The position numbers and the translations under genes are program-made. The notes under the pieces were generated by a model that saw only the letters and a program-made list of their open reading frames with translations, was not told the DNA's origin and ran no database searches. Source: Aphidius gifuensis (Eukaryota > Arthropoda > Insecta > Hymenoptera > Braconidae). Taken from it: DNA of 64,000 nucleotides. Location: NCBI RefSeq assembly GCF_014905175.1, contig NC_057793.1, positions 6,944,001 through 7,008,000 on the forward strand, written 5' to 3'. Positions 1-13,800 of this stretch are shown here, piece by piece (position 1 is the first letter of the stretch; every line of letters begins with the position of its first letter).

Positions 1-816
1 AAAATTTAGGGAAAATTAAATAAGAAATTTTGATTTGTAATGTAAATGAAGAGGAGAGAAAAATAATTATAAAAAAAAAAAAAAAAAAAAAAGAGAGGCA
101 GGTGAAGGTTGTATCGAATCGAAAGTAACATGTGAATAAAAGTTGATGTATGTACTTAACAGGTTGATACATATTGATCATGTATAAAACGTTGGTGTAA
201 TACAGAAGTATATATTAAAAAAAAAAGTAATAATAATAATGAAAAAACATGTAATACCTGATTTTATATATCTATACATTTGATTAGAAAAAAAAAAATA
301 AAAAAAAAATGAAAAATATGGAGTTATGTTAATTAGACGAGTTAAATTGAGTTTTAGAATTTATTTTGCAAAATTGAGACTAAAGTGTATTTAGCAATAT
401 GAAAAATTGGATAATATTTATTTAAAAATTATTATTTGTATTTTGCAAGTATTATTATTAGTATATTTAATTTTTATATACAATTTTATTTACGTTTTAT
501 GGATACAAATATGGTGTTATTGATTTGTCTGTTTAACTGATCAATTATTTTATTGATATTGACATGATGTAATCAATATTTTTTATTTGTTTATTTATCC
601 ATTTATTTATTTATCTATTTTTATATTTAAGCTAGTCAAAAGTAATTGTTTTTTATTTTAGATTTAATTATTGTCTATTAATTTTTCGATTGAGAAAATA
701 AATTTCATTGACAAAGAAAACTTGTATTATTTTTTAAAATTATTTATTGATTAATATATATTTTTTTTTAATAATTAATTTGTTTATTTATGTGTATTTT
801 ATAATTTTTAATTTAC
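1..816. other. Intronic or intergenic A/T-rich sequence
   Basis: No exon, RNA gene or clear repeat is visible here. The stretch is simple A/T-rich sequence with poly-A and TTTA-type runs. If the exon at 817-963 belongs to a cordon-bleu-like gene on the minus strand, this is the intron downstream of it. Confidence 0.5.
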
Positions 817-963
817 CTTCTTTCAACTGTAACTTTTTGAGTGTGAATTTGATGTTCCCTTGGTAACAGCACCAACAGTTCCATGCTTCCTGTCAACATG
901 TCAGCTGGTGTGTCTTCAGTCACAGTCAGTACCATATCGTTTGTACTTTTTTCCTCACGACTT
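817..963 (-). CDS. Internal exon of a cordon-bleu-like protein (partial gene)
   Basis: A 147-nt minus-strand exon with a clean acceptor (ACAG at its start) and donor (AAG then GTAAAT). It is open in the frame using one leading base, and its base composition is much less A/T-biased than the flanks. The translation contains TEDTPADMLTG followed by SMELLVLLP, which I recognise as the first strand of the COBL ubiquitin-like domain (human COBL has STMDVTVVLP). Cordon-bleu proteins bind actin through WH2 motifs and shape neurites and brush borders. Only this piece is in the window, and later exons would lie left of base 1. Coding status is fairly sure; the family call is a recognition from one short segment. 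Both candidate first exons near 23.4-23.9 kb end in phase 2, which this exon needs. Confidence 0.6.
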
Positions 964-1500
964 CTGTAATTTTAAAAAAAAATAAAATTATTATAATAAT
1001 TTCCAATTAGAACATGTGTTTTTATTTTTATTGCAGCATCTCTCCTTTTTTTTATTTTTTACTACCTAATTGATCTATATTTTAGAAGAAAAAAATTTAT
1101 TCCAAGAAAAATATGTTTTACTTTGTAGAAAAAAATACATTTTTTTTTTTTTTTGTAAATTTTCTAGGCGATTTAATATTGCTACTGAGTAATTTTCATA
1201 TACATTTTCATGTAGGTATATTAATTTTTTTTCCTTTTTACTTGTTGTAAATTTTTTATTGTTTTATTTAACGATTGAAATACTTTTGTACATTGTTGAG
1301 TGTTATTATTAGTGTATTATTAATAATTATATTTTCTTTGTTATGAATTTTAATGATTTATTATGAGACTTTAATATTAATTATGTAGAAATTTGATTGA
1401 ACTAGTGCCACAAATAAATTCAGAGTGTCAATATATATTTTATTTAAATGAAAAAAAAAACAACCTTTTGTGTGTTAATCTGTGTCAACATTGTGATCAG

Positions 1501-1534
1501 ATATTTTAAATAGTATACCGGAAATGATCGACAG
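1501..1534 (+). CDS. Candidate plus-strand micro-exon
   Basis: A 34-nt segment between an ATCAG acceptor and a strong donor, CAG then GTAAGA. Read with two leading bases it is open (ILNSIPEMID) and ends in phase 2. That phase fits the exon at 10473, which starts with one base completing a codon, and also the exons at 14149 and 25333. Short candidates like this arise by chance, so the support is only splice signals plus compatible phase. No family recognised. Confidence 0.25.
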
Positions 1535-4028
1535 GTAAGATTATATTGTGTTTGTAATCGACAACTACTGGATATATTTTATTTTGAAATATAAATATAT
1601 TATTACACTTGGCCTCGAAATTATTAAAATAAATTGAAATTAATATTCATTAAAACATAAAGGTTAATGATACAAGGAGAAAATAATATAAATATTATTA
1701 TTCAAATGACTGACGAATGTCAATTTATATAAATAAATTAATTTTTATATTTTAAATCAATTATTAATGCTGGATTATCAAATACAATTTTTAGAAATTT
1801 TATTTTTTTTTTTTCTCAATCAATAGTTATCGTGTATTTTAAATATAGGTTTTTTTGTAAATAAAATTTTTAATTTAATATTAATTTAACTTAATAAATG
1901 TGTGGTTTTATTTTTTATATTTATTTATATTCTTTTTTTTTTGCACACAATTGTATATTCATCGAACAACATGAAAATAAAAATGATTGTCGATGATAAA
2001 GCCAGTGTGTGAAGAAACACGTAGATAATTTTTTAAATGAGTTATAAAAATAATAATAATAAAAAAATTATTTATAAAACGAACGGAAGTTTTAACCTGA
2101 TGTTGATTAACCAAGGTCATTTATTTTTATATTTTATAATAATTATATATTGTCTATTTGTTATTTAAAAAAAAAAAAAACAAAATTTCAAATTTTTTTT
2201 TTATAAACAATTAAGCTATAATTAAACATTTATAAAATAAAAAAAAATCACATTTCAATTACGATTAATAATTTAAATCGAATTTCATAAAAAAATTGAT
2301 AAAATTTTAATAATAAATTTGTGTAAATTAATTAATAATAATTATCAAGTGAAAAACAAAAAAAAAAAATTATTTTTTTGAATTTTTATTTTTTTATTTA
2401 AAAAAAAATGAATAAATAAATAAACGGGTTAAAAAATTGAGTAGATTTATTTTTATTTAGTTGAATTATAAATAAAAAAATTAAATTAATGATAAAAAAA
2501 AAGAGGAGGAGGTGGAGGAGGACTAGATCGAAAGGCGATTTAACCAAGCGAAGCTCCTGAGAAATTGTCGAGGCGTGACTTATGTTCGAATAATTTCTTT
2601 GAATGATATTTTTTTGTCTATTTATTATTTATTTAATAATAATAACATATTGTTGTTATTTATATCTTTATTATTTATATATACATATTATTTTTTTATT
2701 GTAAATAATGATCTCACGTATTGACTTCATCAAAAATACCTGACATCATTTTGAGTTTTCTTTTGTTGATTAGCTTTTTATTAGTGTTTATTCATTTATT
2801 TAAATATTATTATTATTGTTTTTTTTATCTGGACATTATAAAATAGTAAAAAAAAAAATATTCACACTGAAAATTCATAGTACATTGGTTGATCCAGTTA
2901 TTATTTAAAATAATAAATAAATTAAAAATTAAAAATATGTTTCATAATTCAATCGTGGGTCATTTTGTTTTCCATCACTTTAACATTATTTTTTATTTTT
3001 TTATTGTTATTTAATAGATAGTTCCAAGTATCATTAACTTTTCAAGACGTGAAAAATTTATAATTTATTTTTTAGAGTAATTTAAAAAATAAAAATAGCA
3101 AAAGAAAGAGAATTTTGTAATTTTATGTAATTTTTTTTTATGTATTGTGATAAGGGATGATATGAATAAATAAATTGACAATAATAATTTTGTTGTCATT
3201 TTGAAGAGCTATATGTATTTTAGGTCTTGAAGATTTTATAAAATTTTTATTTCGGGTTATCTGTTGTTGAGAATATTAATCAAGTTGCTAATAGCTTTGT
3301 GAGTAGGCTTTATATAAATGTCCAAAATAAATATTATCATTTGGTCTATCATTAATCATCAAATAATTAATATAAAAATATACATTAATTACTTAACGTT
3401 TTTGAAATTAAAAATTTAATTTTTAAATTAATGAAAAATGATGGTATTTATTGTAAATTTAGTATAAAAAAAATGAATAAATAATATAAATAATTACAAG
3501 ACAAGTAATTAGTTGTCTTCAAATTTTTGTTTTTGAAAATTTATAATTTTTATTTATAATAAACAATAATAATTGTTGTTGTTGATATCAGAGTGTTTTT
3601 TGAAAACAGTAGCACATAAAATAAAGATTTTATAGAGTTTATTTATAAATATATATTTTGATTAGTTTGGTGATCAATGGGTAATTAAAATCTCGTTTCT
3701 TCTGTCTGTAAACATTTTTTTTTTAGAGTTTGTCAATATAAATATAATTTTTAAGGCCGTAAAATTATGAAATCGTGATACCAAATCATTTCGGATACGC
3801 AGTGCCTCGTCTTTAAATAAATTTATTTTTTCAATTAAGTATATCTAAAAATTATTTATTTTTATTTATTTAAAACAGATTGGAGAAAAAAAAATTTGAT
3901 ATATTGTTTATAGATAATTTTTAAAATATCAGATGAACAGAAATTCATCAATTTTAATAAATGATATATAATGATAGAGAATAATACAAAGATAGAATAA
4001 ATATTACAAAAAAAAAAAAAAAAAAAAA

Positions 4029-4055
4029 TGCCTCGGCTTGGATTTGAACCAGGTG
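4029..4055 (-). other. tRNA 3'-half-like sequence (T arm plus acceptor strand)
   Basis: On the minus strand this reads as a T-arm with GGTTCAAATCC, a near-canonical Pol III B box, followed by an acceptor-like strand and then a long T run that would end Pol III transcription. I found no 5' half with an A box at the right distance. It looks like a tRNA fragment or the end of a tRNA-derived SINE, related to the more complete copy 100 bases to the right. Confidence 0.35.
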
Positions 4056-4153
4056 AATTAATTTCAAGAAGACTATAGAGATCAATTTTTCATATATATT
4101 TTTGATCAATTTTTTAATGCGACTGAGTCAAAAAAAAATAATAAAAAATATAA

Positions 4154-4317
4154 TCCCGTGACTTGGATTTGAACCAAGAACTTCAGATAATCGTTTTTTC
4201 CTTTTTCGCCTTCTCACCTTTTCGCCTTTTGACGAATTGGCTGAAAAACCTCCGCCGTCCATCTATTCGGCAATTTACAAAACCGATCTGATACGTTACC
4301 GATTACGCCACCACGAG
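4154..4317 (-). other. tRNA-like element with about 90-nt insertion in the anticodon loop
   Basis: Minus strand. Acceptor strands CTCGTGG (4311-4317) and TCACGGG (4155-4161) pair over 7 positions, two of them G-T. A D-arm with stem GCGT/ACGT sits in an A box of the form TGGCGTAATCGG. Anticodon-stem strands TCAGA and TCTGA pair perfectly but are separated by roughly 90 nt. The T-arm is perfect: CTTGG, loop TTCAAAT, CCAAG. The layout is that of an intron-containing tRNA. However, position 33 would be C instead of the near-invariant U, so a decayed tRNA or the head of a tRNA-derived SINE is at least as likely. No anticodon is assigned. Confidence 0.4.
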
Positions 4318-6867
4318 ATATTCTCTATAAACAAAACTAATCGTCTATATTAATTTAAAGAGCAGAAAAAGTAAAAAACAAACAATTACGTACTTTTTCA
4401 AATTATTTTTTCACTTTTAAATTTATTATTTTTTAAAACTTTTTTTTATGATAATATATTTAACAAATTTTTATCTTTTCCCTCACTTTTCATAATGATT
4501 TTAAAAGTATTTTTTTTTCATATTTTAAATTATGTAGATATAAATTTAATAATTTTGATATGATGAAAAGCTGTTTACGTAACGGGAGACCTTTGTTTTT
4601 TCACTGCTCAATTTTATTTTATTTTTTTCCTTTGATCAAACAAACGCATGAAATTTATTATTCACATTATTAATACATGAACTATATAATTTTTATTATT
4701 CCATAATTTTTTCACATGTTATTATTACGGTTTTCATTAACCATCAGATTTAGCAAAAATATTTTTTTTAATTTTTTTTATTTTCCATATTAAGAACCTT
4801 TCCAAACAACAAATAATAATACAAATATGTTTTTTTTTTATTCTAACATATTCTTTAATATATCTACCATAAAATTAATTAAATTAAAAAATTTAAATCA
4901 AAAAATAATTAATTATTTTCATTTAATTATAAAGATTACCAAAATTTTAAAGAAATTTTAATTTTTAATTTTTTATTCAAAATTAATTATCCAAACAAAA
5001 TAATAATTTAAAAAAAAAAAAATAATCATTAACTTTTAGTTAATTAACTTAAAAGTGATGCCATCCAGTTTTTTTTTTTTTTTTTTAATGAACAAATTCT
5101 TGACAAATGATATAATTCAAGTCACAATTTTTAAACTAAATAATTATGAAAAAATTGAATAATAAATTAAATTAATAAATAAATAAATTGTCTAAATAAT
5201 TAAATAGATAATTGAATAGATATTCAAATAAATAAATAAAACAATGGAAAATATATAAATAAATAAATAAATAAATTAGGAATTGACACATAAATGAGTA
5301 AATATCCAATTCCGATGGGCTTGGCCATTGAAAATTGCACTTCCTGATAGACAAACAGATGCTTCTATACAAAAAAAAAAAATACATTTTCTTTCTCATC
5401 TATTCTTATAATTTTATTTTCTCTTGGGTATTTATATTTTTTTTAAATTTATTTTTCAAATAGTTATTCTGATCGCGTGATTTGTTTTTCAATTACACTG
5501 TTATTTTCAATTTTTTTTTTTTTCTATTTTTTCAATACCAATTTATTATGTATACGCATTAAACCGCACATTCATGATTCAATGACATATAGAATTTAAA
5601 AGAGCAGCTACTAACGATTTACTTTATGGAATTTAATGATGGGACAATATATATTTATTTGCTCTATACTTGACTTTGTAACTAAATCATAAATATTATT
5701 ATTACTATTATAAAAACCACCATATCAAGTTCAATTTTAAATCACAGTAATAATAATGATGATGATAATAATAATACCTTTTATTTTTTTTACAATCAAC
5801 AATAGAAAATGAAAATAAAAAAAAAAAAAAAACAGTTTAGAAAACAGCTTTTTTTGTTTAAATTTAAAAAAGCTAAAAAATAAATTAAATATATAATAAT
5901 TACACACGCACAATTTTATTACTATATATCATCATCATGCGATCACTTTCCTATGCTATATTTAAAAATGAAAATCAATGAAATTGAAAATATCCAAGAG
6001 TAATAAGACCGTGAATAATTAAATGTAAAAAAAAATGGAATAAAATAAAACAACATATTGTAATTGCTTTTATAGAAAAAAAAAAAAAAGAGGTCTTGTA
6101 ATCGTTTAAAAATTAATAAATATTGAGGACAGGGTACCAGCAGATTTTAGTAGTTGGAAATTTTAAAATTTAAAATATAAGCAAGCCTTGTTTTAAATGA
6201 AAATAGCAAAAATAAATTTTTCTGGATCAATAAAAGAGGATGCATTGAGAGCATTGATGAGTAAACAAATAAAAAAAATATATATATTTTAGGATGATGA
6301 ATTGCTTATATCACCAAGGGAAAGAGGAGTCATTGAAAAATAAAATCTTCTCAAGGTAGGTATTGAGATATTATTGTGTACAGCATCATTCCAGCTGGAT
6401 GATAAAGGAAAACAGAGAGAAAGAGAGGAAGATATAAAAATAATATAAGTCATAACGGTATATGCACCTTGGCAATGGAATTTAGGAAGGTCGTGTGTAA
6501 TATATACAAAATATAAATTAAATAAATATAAATTAAAAAAATGTTAACCTGGGTATACACGTGATGTATTATCCAGTTCAATTTCAATATGAACTAATTG
6601 ACATTAATTAACCTCGTAACATTATATCAACTAATTAATGAACATAAATATATTTTTTCTTCGTGAATTAAGTTTTTTTTTTTTTCTTAAAATTATGAAA
6701 AGAAATAAATGAGTGAAATTATTTATTTTATTATGATTATTTTTATATTTATGTATGCGATTTTATTAAGTGTATCACGAGTAAATATACTGGAGAATGA
6801 TTTTCCAAAAGAAAAAAAAAAAAGATCCTGTCGCGTTTATTATGATAAAAAATTATCATTTGGTTTA

Positions 6868-7353
6868 ATGATTATTTAAAATTAAGAAAATTCATATGAC
6901 AACTAATTATTATTATTTTAAAGACAAATTTACTGGGAAAATAATATTGAAATAAAATATCCTGGTTAATAATTTCTACAAAAAAAAAAATAAAAATAAA
7001 AAAAACATGTTGTTGCGTTTGTTGGTATGAAAATGCATGAAATATTTAAAATTAAAATGAATAATTATTAAAATAATACAAGCAAAGTAACATATCAACA
7101 AAATCACACAATGACTATTTAAAATCATCTCAATAATTATGATAAATAAATCAATCATCCATTTAACAATTTATTTGATTTTTTTTTAAATTTACTTTTA
7201 TCATATTATCTTTTCGAAATTTTAAATTTATTTATTTGGAAAATTAATTTATTAATCATTGTATATTGCCCTGACTCAATCTTATTATTACTATTTCAAA
7301 TTAAATTCTAATTTACTTTTCAAATATTCTATAAAATGTTTATTCATTTTTAA
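6868..7353 (+). repeat. Left arm of a dispersed inverted repeat (~480 bp)
   Basis: This segment is nearly identical to the reverse complement of 14541-15052. Differences are scattered substitutions and changes in A/T-run length, and similarity stops abruptly at both ends. Internal landmarks shared by both copies include a CATGTTGTTGCGTTTG box and the text around the CCTGGTTAATAATTTC box. Two copies about 7.2 kb apart in opposite orientation suggest a non-autonomous mobile element. I could not identify terminal inverted repeats or target duplications. The 60-codon frame inside it (6976-7158, minus) is not convincing as a protein. Confidence 0.75.
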
Positions 7354-8087
7354 AAATTTATTATTATTTATAAATCTTTGATGAATTTGTAGTTAATTTA
7401 TTTTTCTGCACTATTGCGAATGGATATTTTTGTTACGCGATATTTTCTATCAACTTGTTACATGTAAAATTAGTATGTTTAAAAGAGAGAAACAAGGATT
7501 AAGGAAGTCTTAGAAAAAATTAAAAATTTATTGGTAGATTAATATGCATTTGTGTGCGTTGTGTGTGATTGTCTCACGAATGTCGCGAGTTGTCCATTGA
7601 AACATCATGGAGAAAGGATTAACGTAAGAAAAAAATAATAAAAAAAAAAAAAACACACACACATTTTAAGTAGGTTAATCACAGAGAACTCTTTAAAGTA
7701 GGCTTCCGGATGATGATGATGATGTAGATGGTTATATATATGTACGTATTTTTTAAGTTGCAATATGCGACTTTAGAAACTGATTTTGAGAAATTAACAA
7801 GTGACCAGCCTAGTCTGTTTCCTTGTTAAAAATACATATATATACTTATGATTTTTTTTTTCAATTTTTTATCTTAATAATAACGAAATGGAAAAGAAAA
7901 TTTAAAAAAAAAAAAATAACACTGGACAGTTACTTATATCAGCACAAAAAATGCAAAAAAAAAAAAAAAAGGAAGTTGTAAATAAAATGGAAAATATTTC
8001 ATTAACTTGTGTTTCCGGTAATTTTATTTTTCTACTTATTCTAAATTTTTTTTATTTTCTATAAACACATATTATTTTCTAGCAAAT

Positions 8088-8431
8088 TTATATTTTACTT
8101 TTTTTTTCGATTGTAAAAAATTTATCTAATTTTTCTAGTACGAAAAAAAAAGCATAATATAATTTCGAATTTTTATATATATTTCTGTATTTAAAAAAAA
8201 GACATTCCATTTTGGAAAAAAATAAATAATACAATTGTAAAATTATGCAAGTTAGTGTGATTTGAAAATTTGTTATTTTTATAAAATGTAAATTCAATAA
8301 ATGTTTTATATATCCAAGTAGAATATTAAATTTATAAAATTGATTCGTGATTGGAAAATAGTGGTGAAACTTTTGATGATATGTTGATGTTGTTGCTGTT
8401 GGGCATGAGGCCCATTCAACAATGAATACTT
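8088..8431 (-). other. Exon-like open stretch on the minus strand
   Basis: Behind a TTTTTTAAG acceptor ending near 8432, two minus-strand frames stay open. One is Q/H-rich (NGPHAQQQQHQH) for about 36 codons. The other stays open for about 110 codons down to 8088. The first 90 bases are less A/T-biased than the surroundings. No donor or family is recognised, and the long frame turns into low-complexity sequence, so coding is unproven. Confidence 0.2.
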
Positions 8432-9186
8432 AAAAAAAAAAACACCTATATATCTTTAAATAAATAAATTCAAAAAAAATAAATAAATATCCATCAAGCT
8501 TTCACGGCCAATTCTAAGTTGTTTTTTATAATAAATAAAATAAAAAAAAATTTAAAAAATCTTTTCATTTTTTCTTTCACTTTCAACTTGACAGTGTGGT
8601 TTTAAATTGTTTCACACTTTTTATCATTAAAATATCACTTTGTCTATGGTCATTGAATATTCTAAACAAAAAATAATCATAAAAATAATAATATAAATAA
8701 AAAATTGACAAAATAAAATACAAAGAGAGAGAGAAAAAAAAAAAAAGAAATTATACTTTCAATTTTACTTTTAAATCATTTCCTTGTTATTATTTTTTGT
8801 TTATATATTTATTTATTTATAAAATCATTATTTTTATTTATATATTAAAATAATTATTATCAATTTTTTATACATGAATTTTAACAATCAAACATAACGA
8901 GTTGTTTCAAAGAATAAAAAATGTTACACAATGTTTTACCTCGAGGATAAATAAATAAACAATATCATTGACATATTGTTGCAATTTTTTTATTTTTTTA
9001 TTTTATTTGTACTGGTTTTGTATTCATTTAATCACACGAACAAACACCGACGAAACGTGATCAGCATTTGAATATTTTTATTGTTTTAAATTAAGAAAAA
9101 AAAGGCTTTAATTTATAAATAAAAAATTTTAAATAAATAAGAAAATACTTTTGTCAATAATCAAATGGATAGGCAAGTTAAAATTT

Positions 9187-9218
9187 ATATTTATTTATTT
9201 ATTTATTTATTTATTTAT
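9187..9218. repeat. (TTTA)n microsatellite
   Basis: Roughly eight uninterrupted TTTA units. It is the cleanest of many TTTA/ATTT tracts in the window. Confidence 0.85.
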
Positions 9219-10472
9219 TGAGTGTTGATCATATTGACTGTTAAAAAATTGTTTCGATTTCTATCGAGTTATTAAATTTAAAATACTAGTTACACTTTTC
9301 ATATAATAAACTCGAGTTTGTAATTATAGCACATTAACTAACGGTTATATTTTTTCAAATTTAATCTATCATACACTGCAATTATAGACAAATCGATATT
9401 CATTAAAAAATAAAAATAAATATCATTTTTTTTTGTTTGAAAAAAAGCTTTTCAACGGCGGGAATTAATTTTTTATCAAGAAAAATATATATTTCATTTC
9501 TTAGATGTATTAAAATATTAATTATAAATATTATTTTTATTTATTTGTTAATTATAGAGAGAAATTTTGAAATATAAAAATTATATTTCAAATGATTGCA
9601 CATTGTTATATGGTCTCAGGGCCAATAGATATTTTTTTTAGAATTATTTTACGCAAGTTAAAATTGAAACAGATTTATAAAAGGATAAAAAAATAGTAAT
9701 TAACGATGTTAAGGAGACTTGTTAGACACTTTTAAATAAAAACAATTATGACTCTTCTCTAATATTTCATCAGATATGTTTAATGACATCATCAAACTAC
9801 AATTAAACAATAAAAAAAAAAAATATGATTTACAAGTTGGCGTTGGATTTTTCAAATAATAATTTCAAGGTTTTTTTTTAATTTAGACATGTTCATTATA
9901 ATAATTTTACAATTAAATTAATTATCGTTTTGAAAAAAATATAATTGTATGTATCTAAAAATGGATAAAGATTGATTTTAAAATCCTTGTTATTTATTTA
10001 TTTTCACATTGAAAATTATTGAGAATAAAATTGTCAATGATGACAATATGACAAGATGATGATGAAAGATATAAAAATATAAAATATCAAGATGACGCGA
10101 TGTAAATAAAATTTTATAAATGAAAAAAAGTGAGAACGATAAAATGAATGGAGAAATTAATAATTGGAGAAATGCTTGAATGCTAGAAAAAAAATTAAAA
10201 TAATAGTGATAAATTGTTTTTTTTTTTGTTTCTTTTTTTTTTTAAGGCGTGAAAATTGTAAATGAAAGAAACGTGGGAGATATATAATATATTTGTCGAG
10301 TATTTGTTATCATCATAATGATGTGAGAAATCTCATGATGATAATGATAATAATGATTGTGATGATTGTATCAATTATTATACAGAGGTTTTTGATATAT
10401 CTACAGCATCGTTTTCTCGAATTCATGTTGCTTTTGATAATGGGGTTGTTATTATGATGATAAATCTGATAG

Positions 10473-10851
10473 AAATGATAGCAATAAATCATCAGTAATA
10501 GATGGAATACAAAGTGTCAAAACAACATCTCAAAATGATAATATTGAATTTAGAAAAAAAGTATTTAAAAATAATAATGAACAAGATGCAAAAAAAAATG
10601 TTTATCGTTCAAAAAGTTATATTGTACTTTCAAATAATTCAAAATATCGAGATGATAAAATTGAGGATGTTGTTGATGATGGAGTTGTTATGAGATCAAC
10701 AAGTTTTACAAATTTAAATCAAGATAATTCAAATAATTTTAATGATAATAATCATGATGATGATGATAGAAATAATAGTGAAATTAAAAATGAAAAAGAA
10801 ACAACAAGTCAATGTCAAAATGAAATTTCAAAAGAGTTACAATCGGTTCAG
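10473..10851 (+). CDS. Candidate coding exon, Asn/Asp-rich, no known domain
   Basis: A plus-strand frame stays open for 126 codons from a GATAG acceptor to a CAG/GTAATT donor. In DNA this A/T-rich a stop-free run of this length is unlikely by chance, and the codon use (GAT, AAT, TCA) resembles that of the real exons in the right half of the window. The product would be hydrophilic and probably disordered: a basic N-terminal part (FRKKVF, VYRSKSY), then an N/D-rich stretch with four consecutive Asp, then a K/E-rich end (SKELQSVQ). It starts in phase 2 and ends in phase 0. That allows joining to the micro-exon at 1501-1534 and to a phase-0 terminal exon such as 24973-25005. No homologue recognised. 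Confidence 0.5.
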
Positions 10852-13800
10852 GTAATTAAAAAAAAAAACCATTATTATATTTATTCATACATTACTTGAT
10901 AATAAAATTAATCTAGGATTATTCAAAATTAATTTTCAACAAATAAATGAGCAATTAATTTCTTTGTTTTTTACCAAATAATATAATAGTTGGCACGATT
11001 GTCTTTAAATTGAAAATATTCAATTATTTATTTTATTGCTTAATTTAATTTTTATCTATGTCTATGATATATTATTGATGATATATTCAACAGCCAATTA
11101 TTGCCAAGAAATAATTAATTGTGTTGACAAAAAAGCTTGCTCAAATCAGTATATACAGGTTTAAAATACCTCATTAATATTATAAATAAAATATTGAAAT
11201 AAATAAATAAATAAATGAATAAATTCTATCTACTTATCTATTTATCAATTTATTATTTTCTTATTTGGGCTTATCAAGATCGTGAGGAAAGGAAAATCAT
11301 AGCTCTCAAATAATCAGGTAAGTAGGTAAAACAAGTATTTATCTACATGGGGTTAAGACTTAAGTATGTACTTGTTTTATTCAGTTATGCCGCATCGTTG
11401 TGCGGTATTGTTATTGTTGTTGTTGCTGTTGTTATTATCATTGCGGTTTAATATTATTGGTTTCACATATCCTCACGCTATAAAGTTCAATAAAAATTAA
11501 GAAAAAAAATAGAAATCCATCAGCTATAATCTTTCAACCCCTTTTAATATTTCCATTTTTTTTTTCTCTAATTATTTAACATTATTTACATAAACAAATT
11601 TGTAACATTGTTATATAATTTACAAATTTAGTAAATTAATTTTTTAGTGAAATGTAAAAACTAAATAAAATAATTAAACTTTGTTTTTTTAATAAACAAT
11701 AAATAATTAATTTATTATAGATTATTATTTATCGAAAGATCGTGACTGAATAATTTTTTTTTGTATTTAAAAGAAAATACTTTCGAATGTTTTTATAAAT
11801 AATAAAATAGTATGTTATTTATAATTTATACCTATTGACAAGGCCAAATATTTTTTTATTTCTCTGCACGATGTAATTATTTTTAATTAAATATATTTTT
11901 ATATATAAATTGTTTTAGTTTTGATGTGTGACATTGAAACTAACTAACGAGCTGTCATCATAGAAAAACTATTTATTTATATTTTTAAATTTCTTTTAAG
12001 CCCATGTTTGGCAATGAATTGTGTTGATACCAAAAATGGGCGAAAGTAAAAGCTCATATAATTTAAACTAAACTAAATAAAATTTAAAGAAATAATAATC
12101 GAAACAATGAATGAAAAATTCATTAAAGAAAAAAATAAAATAAACAATTTTAAATTTATAAAAAAAATATTTGAAAAATATTTTTGCAATAACACGAGTA
12201 ATAAAGTCAAAATAAAAAATAAATTTTTTTGATTTTTAAATAATTCACCGTTATATTGAGATTTCTATCATCAAATGTCGAAATAAATTTTTTATTTATT
12301 ATGTGCACCATGAGTCAGAGTGAATCATGGCATAACAAGGTGTGCCATTGACACTATTTGGAGGTAAAAAAAATGAATAAATTTAAAAATAAAAAGACAA
12401 ATTCAAGAAGCAAGATCACATGTTAATATCTTGGTCCAGATGCCGTTAAAAATATATAGAATTATAAATACATCATTTAAATAATTCGTGATGTATTTAT
12501 TGATAAATTTTTTTCTATTTTTTAATTATTTAATTGAATTTTTTGTTTGTTTAGCAGCTTGATTGATTGCGAAACTGATTATTGATTTATTTATCGATTT
12601 AATTATTCATTTGTTTATTTATTTAATTAATTATTTATCTATTTTTTTATTTATTAATAATTTATAAATTAATTGTATTGTTAACTTATCTATTCATGTG
12701 TTCAATTACCCAATTTTTTTATTCATTTATTTATCAAGTAATTAATATTTTTGGTGGATTATTTGATCAATTTTTCTAGCTAATTTTTTATTTATAAAAA
12801 TTAATTTGTCAATTTGTTTATTTATTTATTTACGTATGTACTTGTTTATTCGTTTTATTATTTATGTAATTTTTTTATTTATATATTTATTTATCAAACG
12901 AAATTTTTCAAAGTAAAAATGAAAAAATATTTTTTTCGTTAAATGAAAAGATAAAAAAATTGATTTTTTTGCTTTCACCATAAATTCATTTTCAGCTAAA
13001 TGTTCACAATATTATACCGTTACAATAAATAAACCATGACATTTTATTTATTAATTTTTATTTACATCACTATTATTACATTTTATTACCACTCGTTTTA
13101 AACAAATAAAAAATTTTTTTCAAATAACATAAAATTTTACAAAAAAAAATATATAAAAACAATTAAATATCTGATTTATTTCATTTTTTTTTCTCCATAC
13201 AATTCATGATATTTTTCATAAAATGAGTAATAAAATGAAATAAAAAAAATATATATTCACATAAAAAATACTCTCTTAATCAAATTGAATTACCAAAAAA
13301 TTTATTTATTTTTTTTCTCCACTGTTTTCAATAAAAAAATATAAAAAATTATCTCCAAAAAAAAAAAAAAAAAAAAATTATTTTCATAAGTACTTTTATA
13401 ATGACAGTATTAAAAATATATTTATTGATTTTTTAAATAACCCATGAAGATATAAACAATATCTCAATGAGAAAAAAAAAAATTTATTTAAAAAAAAAAA
13501 AAACATAAAAGCTAATCATCAAAAAAAAAAATAAAAAAATAGATAATCTTTAGAATAAAAATAAAAAAAACTAAACAAGTAGATATTTAACTATTGAAGA
13601 ATGTGCACGCAATGAGTAGCTGAGTGATGGAATATATATATATTGAGTAAAGGATCAAGATGAGAAGAAAAAAAAAAAAAAAAAGGATAAGAAGGTAGGT
13701 GAGATTAAAGAGGGCAACGCCCGAGGTGGCCTTGCTCACGACCTCCTTAGCTACATTATGTACCTTCCTCTTCTTCGTCTTCGTCTTCGTCTTTTTCTTC

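Noticed and set aside
5172..5399. 75-codon minus-strand frame of Tyr/Leu/Phe
   Set aside because: It is a direct product of an (AAAT)n tract. Composition is extreme and there is no start or splice context.
6293..6355. Plus-strand exon-like segment between TTTTAG and AAG/GTAGGT
   Set aside because: Two frames compete (one reading DDELLISPRERGVIEK and a stop). The sequence is short and nothing connects to it.
12300..12372. Possible plus-strand exon ending at GGAG/GTAAAA
   Set aside because: All frames hit stops except one of 28 bases, and no real acceptor is present.
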